Positions 57,906 to 64,000 of a DNA stretch of 64,000 bases are shown here, one piece after another. This DNA is from Galerina marginata (lineage: Eukaryota; Basidiomycota; Agaricomycetes; Agaricales; Galerinaceae): the NCBI GenBank assembly GCA_023014335.1, contig JAECYW010000024.1, positions 496,001 to 560,000 of the forward strand, read 5' to 3'. The notes beneath the pieces were generated by a model. It had not been told where the DNA came from, did not search any database, and saw only the letters and a list, made by a program, of their open reading frames with translations. The position numbers were made by a program, and so were the translations under genes. Position 1 is the first letter of the stretch; the number at the start of each line of letters is the position of its first letter.

Positions 57906-58341
57906 ATGGCCACCCTCAACTCAAGTTCCACCTTACTCCCTGGTCCTCGCTCATCCGTCAACAACCTCCAATCCGCCGCATGGCAAAGCCAGTTTCGTAG
58001 GAACAGGTGCAAGGTACGTCACACCCCAGAATACACGGTGTAGCTATTACTCATGTAACCCTTCATTTTACATGCAGAATCTACCCTCTTCTGATACGAT
58101 GGCTACCACAACACCACGACGACGACAACGTCGAGTACCTGTAACTGACCCTTTCTCGATGTCATCCATGCCCAGGGTTCCAGGCAACTATTATGACGAC
58201 GGAGACGGGATTGCGGAGGATGTTCTGCGTCAGGAGAAATACGGGGCATCGAAATCCCGCGAATTCATGCCTCAACGGTTTCCTACAACTAGTCGAAATG
58301 CAAGATTGATAAAGGTGTCCTACAACTTCAATGGTTCTTGA
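57906..58341 (+). CDS. Uncharacterised 123-aa protein, two exons
   Basis: join(57906..58013,58078..58341), 124 codons, phase 0 intron of 64 bp with a CATGCAG acceptor. Reads MATLNSSSTLLPGPRSSVNN, QFRRNRCK, then RRRQRRVPVTDPFSMSSMPR, VPGNYYDDGDGIAEDVLRQE. Basic, probably disordered. No family recognised. It could be part of a longer gene whose other exons I cannot see. 58342-58979 has no supported gene. Confidence 0.35.
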
Positions 58342-59016
58342 AACACCACTCGCCAACGCATTCTATCCAACGCACTCGAGCATACCAACCATACGATTTC
58401 ATTCCGATGTTCCTAGCCGTCGCCGACCGCCTGTGATGCCGTTAGCAGTGCGCGAGTGCAGTCCGAGTCACCTTTTCCCTAACTCGGGCGTGCTTCAATT
58501 GGAGTCATAAAGCGGACCACTTCGTTAACGCCAGGGTCGTGACAGACCGCCCCGCCCGCCATACTTCGCCAGGGACAACCAACACGCTCCATCTGTGACT
58601 CAGCCTCAGCGGCAACGCTGCTCAGGCATCACTTTGTACTCACGCTCACTGATACGATAAACCGCGGTACCATTCCAAGAAGGTCATTGCAATGGCGAGC
58701 TCACACATAAATTAGAAGACGTCACTTGTCTTCTCAGGGCACAGATGGCGGAGTCATGATTGAGAATGGGTTAGGAGTTCGATTTCTTGCTTCGTTTTAA
58801 AGGCGTCCAGCGAAGCGTCAGTTTCCGTAAACCACCTATGTCTTCCACTCGCACTCGAATCCCGCCATCTCGCAATGTAAGATTGGGAGAATTCCAACAC
58901 CTCGCAGTCATACTAACATTCTCTTTAGTCTCGGTACTCAGTTTTGCGGGGGCGAATCTATAGTGTTTCCGCCACATGCCCTACATCAGACCTCGTCATG
59001 ACAAGGATAACAACTT

Positions 59017-59017
59017 C

Positions 59018-59052
<35 letters not shown>

Positions 59053-59053
59053 C
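59017..59053 (+). repeat. (AAC)n microsatellite
   Basis: About twelve AAC units, encoding poly-Asn, poly-Thr or poly-Gln depending on frame. This explains the overlapping frames here. Confidence 0.95.
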
Positions 59054-59233
59054 CACCATCCCCCCGGTCGTTGGTGTGTCGTCGTCGCTGTTCCGGCCAC
59101 CTTCGAGCTTCGAGCCCTCGAGAGTCGTCGTAAGCTACATCAAGCTCAGTACCGCTCGGTCTAGGCCAGCGAGGTTTCGTCCAAACACCAACTCGAACCA
59201 TCAACCATCACCGAAAATTTCGTTAACCATACC

Positions 59234-59728
59234 ATGTCCCTCATACCCCCCTTCAAACCTCGACCTCCCATGCTCATCTCGCCAGACATGCTCAGACGGC
59301 TCAAGCCCCTCCGTCAATTCAAAATATTTCCAAACCTCATCCGTCTACCCACCACTAACGCTGCCTGTGCCCGCCTTCGCTTGAGCCGAACACATGTAGC
59401 TGCGACAAAACGACAAACAAAGCTCCTTACGCTACTACAAGACCAGTTGGATACACTTTCATGCCAGTTATCATCTCTACAAGCTGTTCATCGTGCCCAG
59501 CTACTTTACCTCCAAACCCAAACACCTCCAACCACCGCCCAGAACGACAACCTTGATAATCTGCCCTGTTTTTCCTCCGTCCTTTCTGAAGCACGGACTA
59601 TGTTCCTATCCTCACTACCAACTGCCATCCATTCATATCCACCTCTTCCCTCGTCATTGCCACACTCCCACCTGAACCATCTCGAGCCCATTTACGTAGA
59701 CACATTTCAACCACCTGCAGACCGGTAG
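59234..59728 (+). CDS. Open frame of 164 codons, unknown
   Basis: MSLIPPFKPRPPMLISPDML ... TKLLTLLQDQLDTLSCQLSS LQ, a short predicted coiled coil, then a Pro/Ser/His-rich end. No homologue or intron evidence; may be a gene or chance frame. Confidence 0.3.
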   Translation: MSLIPPFKPRPPMLISPDMLRRLKPLRQFKIFPNLIRLPTTNAACARLRLSRTHVAATKRQTKLLTLLQDQLDTLSCQLSSLQAVHRAQLLYLQTQTPPTTAQNDNLDNLPCFSSVLSEARTMFLSSLPTAIHSYPPLPSSLPHSHLNHLEPIYVDTFQPPADR

Positions 59729-59858
59729 CTTTTCCCACGAGGTTTTTGATGCACCCGGTACTAGCAAACTTTGGTCTATCGAGGTTGCCTTTTTAGCGTA
59801 ACCTGAGTCTCATGTAGACGTAGATAGATATCAAATCTTAACAATCTTAACAAGACAC

Positions 59859-60140
59859 ATGCGCTTTCCGATTGTCGAGGAGGCTATTTCGGGTATGAAA
59901 ATACAACCTTACATACACGACATCATCGACACTGTCTCTCGTGGGCAACGCATCTACCACTTTAATATCTTTCTTAAGAACCACTGCCTCCTGCCTATCA
60001 ACCCAACAATTTCGGCGTTGTCCAATGGACGTCAGTGGAAGGGAGACCTTTTGGTTATGAGAGTCGGGGACACTGTCACGGGTGTGGTCAATATGAGAGG
60101 CGATGATGCGCGGCTGGCTGATTTTGCTGTTCGACGGTAA
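59859..60140 (+). pseudogene. Small repeated family, copy 4 (most diverged)
   Basis: Core preserved: RFPIVEEAISGMKIQPYIHD, HFNIFLKNHCLLPINPTI, WKGDLLVMRVGDTVTGVVNM, DDARLADFAVRR followed by a GTAAGA donor. The first exon and the ARLYSVFS block are missing: sequence before 59859 is the 84-bp direct repeat. 60141-60656 has no gene. Confidence 0.65.
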
Positions 60141-60656
60141 GACGATTCTCGTTATTTTATTCGTTGTCTTATTTTGCATTGCCGTGTTTAGATTTGTTCA
60201 CATATTAGGTGCGGTTAAAAGAACAAACGTTATCAACTTATTATAGTCCTGGGGTGCGCCGATTACGAATGACTTTAGTCATGTTCGTAGTTTTTGGTCT
60301 TTGGTTTCCATGATTTTACCAGCATCTTACCTTCCACCTGCTTCGAACTGTATAATCACATCCTTTGGGTGCAATCCTAATTATTCTTATCCTCAACTTG
60401 TGCTGTTCGTGTTATTTTTCCGCGTGACTTCTGGGGATTTTACATCCGCGACGTCCACGTCACGTCAAAGCCCAACTCTCGCCACCCATAACTAGTGCAT
60501 AACTGCTCATCTCCGTCTGGAGTAGCAGGACGAGCCTTTAACAGAGTGATAGCGCGATTGTTCGCTGCTCTCTCCTCTGTAATCCTTCAGGACACCGACA
60601 CAACTTGGAAACAGATGAAATTCTTGCCAACCATTCGGACGTTCAACTAAAAGGCT

Positions 60657-61460
60657 AAATTATAATTATGACTTCAAATCGTCTAAGTACTCCATCTTAT
60701 ATCGTTAAGTCATAACTACCAACTACTCGCTCGCCTTGGCATTGCTCTTAATTGGCCCTGTTCGCGTCGAATGCTTTCATATACAGTCTTCAAATGCAGT
60801 TTCAAAATGGCCCGAACTGGCCAATGCTCGTCGTACTTGTTAACGATTGGATAACTTCGGGCAGCCTGATGTCGAGCAAATCAATGACAGAAAGGAAACT
60901 AGTGCAAAAACGAAAGACCATTTGGCAAACAATGTTGACCTTCCTGCAATCTTGCTTGCTATAGCTCTTGGTGCGATCTAACTTAGAATTGGCAAGCTTT
61001 TTTGTTTAAGTCTGGCGAGGTTACGGTAAGATAGCAAGTTGCCGTAGAGTGAGATATATATCTACCATGGCATTTCTCAGTTCTTTTTTGCCCCAGGAAA
61101 CAAGGGCCTCGTCGATACTGTATACTCCTGAATTGGAATTGGGTCGTCCTGGTTCCCCTGAAGGTTTTGGGATCTTCTTAGCGGAGGTGACAAAACCAGC
61201 GCATTCCGAGTCAGAATTTTCAAACAAATCCGTCAATTCGGATTCGCCGTTGACTGACGGCATAAGCTCCCGACGTGGTGTTTTTTCTCTAACGCTATCG
61301 ATTCCTCTCGTTGTGAGATCAATTTGAATCCTTGGGGAGGAGGAACTATCCTGGGAGAGAAAGAGATTCGATTGGTGATTACTAATATCGATTAATGGGC
61401 GGTGTCTGGATATCATTGCACGAACGAGGCGATATCCTAGACCCCAGCCAAATTTATCTG
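60657..61460 (-). pseudogene. Copy B of the 10.3-kb gene family (decayed, inverted)
   Basis: Reverse complement matches 10126-10925. Exon 1 retains TRGIDSVREKTPRRELMPSV, SELTDLFENSDSECAGF, YSIDEALVSWGKKEL; a 12-codon segment of copy A (DFNHANSDG) is absent. The second exon starts ACT TAA, a nonsense change from ACT TAT in copy A, and a one-base deletion shifts the C-terminal frame after RREQG. The upstream frame extends to 61689 with unrelated sequence. Confidence 0.8.
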
Positions 61461-62255
61461 CGAGGAATACAAAGCCTCCACATCCTCCGTACCTCCTCCG
61501 ATCTCGACTAATTCCTTCCCGCGGCAATTGGACACACCCGCAACAAAGCCTGCTTTGTTGGAATCTGTGACTCACGTTGTCTTCTCTAAATACGCCGCCT
61601 GTAATTCTCTCTTCCTTACTCTCAATTATCATCTTGTTCCTCCGTATTCCTCGAACTCCAACATGCTTGTCCGCTGCAGCTTCATCCACTTTGCATTCTT
61701 TGGTGGGATATCAACTTGCAGGGTGCACGAGTGTCGTGGACGGCGTCGTGCGGACAGACCAAGGTCCAGAGGCTGCACAAGTCATTCAGATTAGCAATGT
61801 TCCCTTCTGAAGCTCGAAACTGGCTTACTTCGTTTAGAGCAGCTTCTTCCTCCGCCCGCCGACTTTTATCCAACATGTCCCAGCGCGTTATCCAAGTTGA
61901 TACCAGATGCTAAAACGCACCATGGGCACCCCAGCACATCTCCTGCGATGCATGAAGACTCCGCATCTTTCGTACCTCCACCGAAGTTGATGAATATCAC
62001 TGGCAAAGGGTGGACAAGGAAAGTCTTATATCGGTCAGGCCTGATGCCTTCCTCCGACCCAAAAGCTGAAATGCAAAGACGAGGAATACCCAATTGAGCA
62101 CCAATTTGTTGAGCGGATGGCTCCGGGGGAGATAAATTTCGATAAACATACAGGTACATACAACTATCTCACAACTTGGTCTCAGTGCATCAGCAGACAG
62201 GAAGAGGAATTGTATAATGAATGTTAGAGGCCTCAGATTCAGACAAGGGATTGGA
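61461..62255. other. Unresolved minus-strand coding-like sequence
   Basis: Minus frames 61682-61876 (MLDKSRRAEEEAALNEVSQF ... NIANLNDLCSLW) and 61866-62159 have protein-like composition but do not join, and I know no homologue. They may be exons of a small gene. Confidence 0.25.
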
Positions 62256-62992
62256 CTAGTCCTTCCGACGCAGCCCCTCCATAGTGTCGACATAGACCTT
62301 CCATGTGTACTGGAGGGCTTTTCTCTCGGAAGCTGAGGATAGTTTAGCCATTGCTTGGTCGTAAGGGAGGAGATGACATTGGAAATTCTCCTCGGGTGGT
62401 GCTAGCATGGCCTTTGAAACTGGGTCAGTCATCAAACATAGTGAAGTAATCAGTAATCAAACGCACGGAGTCATTTATTGCCCCAGCATACCAAATAACG
62501 AGGTATTCTCTACCCTCGTCATCTGTCTTGCTTTTCCTGGGCGGCAACCCAGTTAGAGTCATGAATGTCGCTTCCTTGTTAAACGGTTGCTTGAGGTACA
62601 TAGCTCGATGACCTGGAGCAACAGTTTGACGGCAAGGGGTGCGGAGAATCAAGAACCTCGCCAGGTAGCCCGACTATTGGGTGGGAATGAGAACAATCTG
62701 TTGAGAATATTCATGCAGTACTTGCCTCTTCGTAAGCTTCTCGAAGGGCCGCCTGCTCCAGGCTTTCTCCAACGTTCTTCCTTCCCTTGGGGAGATACCA
62801 TCCATCCGTCCTGGTGTTAAACAAAACTAAGACCAGGTGACTGTCTTCATGTATCAAGATCATTCCAGCTCCCAACATGAAGTCTTCTGCAGCCCAGGCG
62901 CTATCTGGTACTCCGTAGGTGGAGTATGAAGAAAGTTGGGGTGGCAGACGGGGTTTTGGCGAGGGTGGAGGAGGAGGCTGGAGTTTATCCAT
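62256..62992 (-). CDS. Nudix hydrolase (209 aa)
   Basis: complement(join(62256..62411,62467..62673,62726..62992)), 210 codons. After a Pro-rich N-terminus comes the Nudix fold: AGMILIHEDSHLVLVLFNTR, GWYLPKGRKNVGESLEQAAL, REAYEE | SGY. The Nudix box G-x5-E-x7-R-E-x-x-E-E-x-G is complete only after splicing intron 62674-62725, which has a GC donor (GCAAGT) and TAG acceptor. Nudix enzymes hydrolyse nucleoside diphosphates linked to another group with Mg; the exact substrate cannot be read. The rest (EGREYLVIWYAGAINDS, AMLAPPEENFQCHLLPYDQA) fits fungal cytosolic Nudix proteins. The ATG at 62992 is the first in frame. Intact. Confidence 0.88.
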
Positions 62993-63229
62993 CGTCCGAA
63001 GGTTGAGGGCGAGAGTCAAGTCCGACGTCTAAGAACCCAAGGGGCCCCAGAGGGGTTTCCAACGGAAGATCCCGAGACAAGTACCCCTTAGTAATACAGT
63101 AACAGTAACCCTTACATTAATATTGGGGGCCTAGTTCGTCACACTGCTTTTTTTTTCACACTATATATCTCATCTGGTCAGGTAGGCAGATTCGCGCTGA
63201 CACATTTTCCAGCGCAGAAGTGGATAATC

Positions 63230-63739
63230 TTACATAGTTCTCTGTAGCCTTGAGAATCCCATTCCGTCAATTGGCCATATGCATGGTGATCTATCTACTA
63301 CATAACCAAGTAGTGGAGAATTTGGACTACTGCCACCTCCGATCATCTCCTTTACTGAGGCGGAGACATGGGGCTGTATGTTATTTACGTCGAAGTTGAA
63401 AGTACTTAGAAGCGAGGTGGGGGTATCATCAATGTGCACCTCGACAGTGGAGGTGGGGCGATGGTGGCTTCTTCAAATATCCACGGTGTTTTGGACATGG
63501 ACCTGAAGGCTGGCGCAAGTCTCTATGTGGCGAACATCGCAGATGAGTGCCTGCTGTGACGTGGCGGAAAACGCAGGGTGTTGTGGCGCAACGTGCTGGT
63601 CAGCGCTGGAATGCGGATAAGGTGCACAGCAGCACTCTTCCTGGGCCTTCTTCTCCTTACGCACTGCCAAGCCCCAGTAAAATAGCGGCGCGAGAACACT
63701 GAAAAGACTGTTAACCCCGGCCTCCAAAGTTCGGACCAA
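63230..63739 (-). CDS. Small single-pass membrane protein, likely with one intron
   Basis: The frame 63473-63739 (LFSVLAPLFYWGLAVRKEKK: one hydrophobic segment followed by positive charges) ends in TGA, but the same frame continues as VHIDDTPTSLLSTFNFDVNN ... IWPIDGMGFSRLQRTM to 63230. A 45-bp segment with GTGGAT...TCGAG ends (about 63438-63482) would remove the stop and keep the frame, so it may be an intron. No ATG was found for the first exon. Family unknown. It is upstream of and on the same strand as the Nudix gene. 63740-64000 holds nothing I can support. Confidence 0.35.
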
Positions 63740-64000
63740 TATCCTTCGAATGCAATCGACCCATCAGAAAGGCGTCAGTCGGGTTGAAGAGATGTCCACT
63801 ATTTTATGAACGCCGCCTTGTATAAAGTGGTTACATTTAGACAGCTCCAAGTCCTCCACTACAATAAGCCGTCTGCTCAACCTGTGCAACGAGTCGAATT
63901 CTTGGGAAAATCGATGTTATTTCTGAATTCTTTGAAAGATGGGAACATGCATGCGAGATGCATGTGGACGGATGCGGTCCAATGACAAAGACATCATTTC

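Overview
The window looks like nuclear DNA of a mushroom-forming basidiomycete (Agaricomycetes). Genes are split by many 45-65 bp GT-AG introns, two introns are GC-AG, there are no operons, and most recognisable families (JmjC, fungal TET/JBP, DUF6589, RecQ-like helicase, FunK1-type kinase-like proteins, MYND proteins, several large uncharacterised families) are those expanded in mushroom genomes. Roughly half of the window is repeats and broken copies. No tRNA, rRNA or CRISPR was found.

Layout. 1-7.6 kb: a small intact gene (190 aa), a hairpin-rich repeat (copy 1), and a JmjC oxygenase gene that can be spliced into 1194 codons. 7.8-11.8 kb: a small coiled-coil gene, an inverted duplicate of its first exon, a small basidiomycete-type gene (copy A) and a broken exon. 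11.9-17.6 kb: two inverted repeat arms of about 1 kb around a TET/JBP-like DNA dioxygenase gene. 18.2-25.5 kb: a large GMSSDES-family gene, a Tnp2-like transposase fragment, a broken paralogue of a small repeated family, and an intact WD40 gene with a membrane segment. 25.8-28.8 kb: a second, internally deleted copy of the 1.1-3.4 kb block, abutting a decayed muskelin gene. 29.2-32.3 kb: a 974-aa uncharacterised gene. 32.3-36.2 kb: hairpins, minisatellite and repeats. 36.4-41.6 kb: a nine-exon 522-aa gene, a 120-aa gene, a kinase-like fragment, and the best copy of the four-member small family. 41.9-45.2 kb: inverted repeats around a truncated DUF6589 gene joined tail to tail to a truncated RecQ-like helicase. 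45.7-49.2 kb: an intact 1117-aa gene. 50.4-61.5 kb: more truncated paralogues, a MYND gene, an inverted third copy of the hairpin repeat, and hAT remnants. 62.2-63.7 kb: a Nudix hydrolase and a small membrane-protein gene.

How it fits together. The intact genes (JmjC, WD40, Nudix, MYND, 974-aa, 522-aa, 1117-aa, 190-aa) sit as islands among mobile DNA. Two regions look like mobile units with cargo: the TET/JBP gene between large inverted arms, and the DUF6589 plus helicase pair between short inverted repeats. The most unusual feature is a family of short hairpins with a conserved loop and arms that change together, found in at least five places. Gene models were spliced by hand from reading frame and splice signals. 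Family names come from recognition of motifs, not from a database search.
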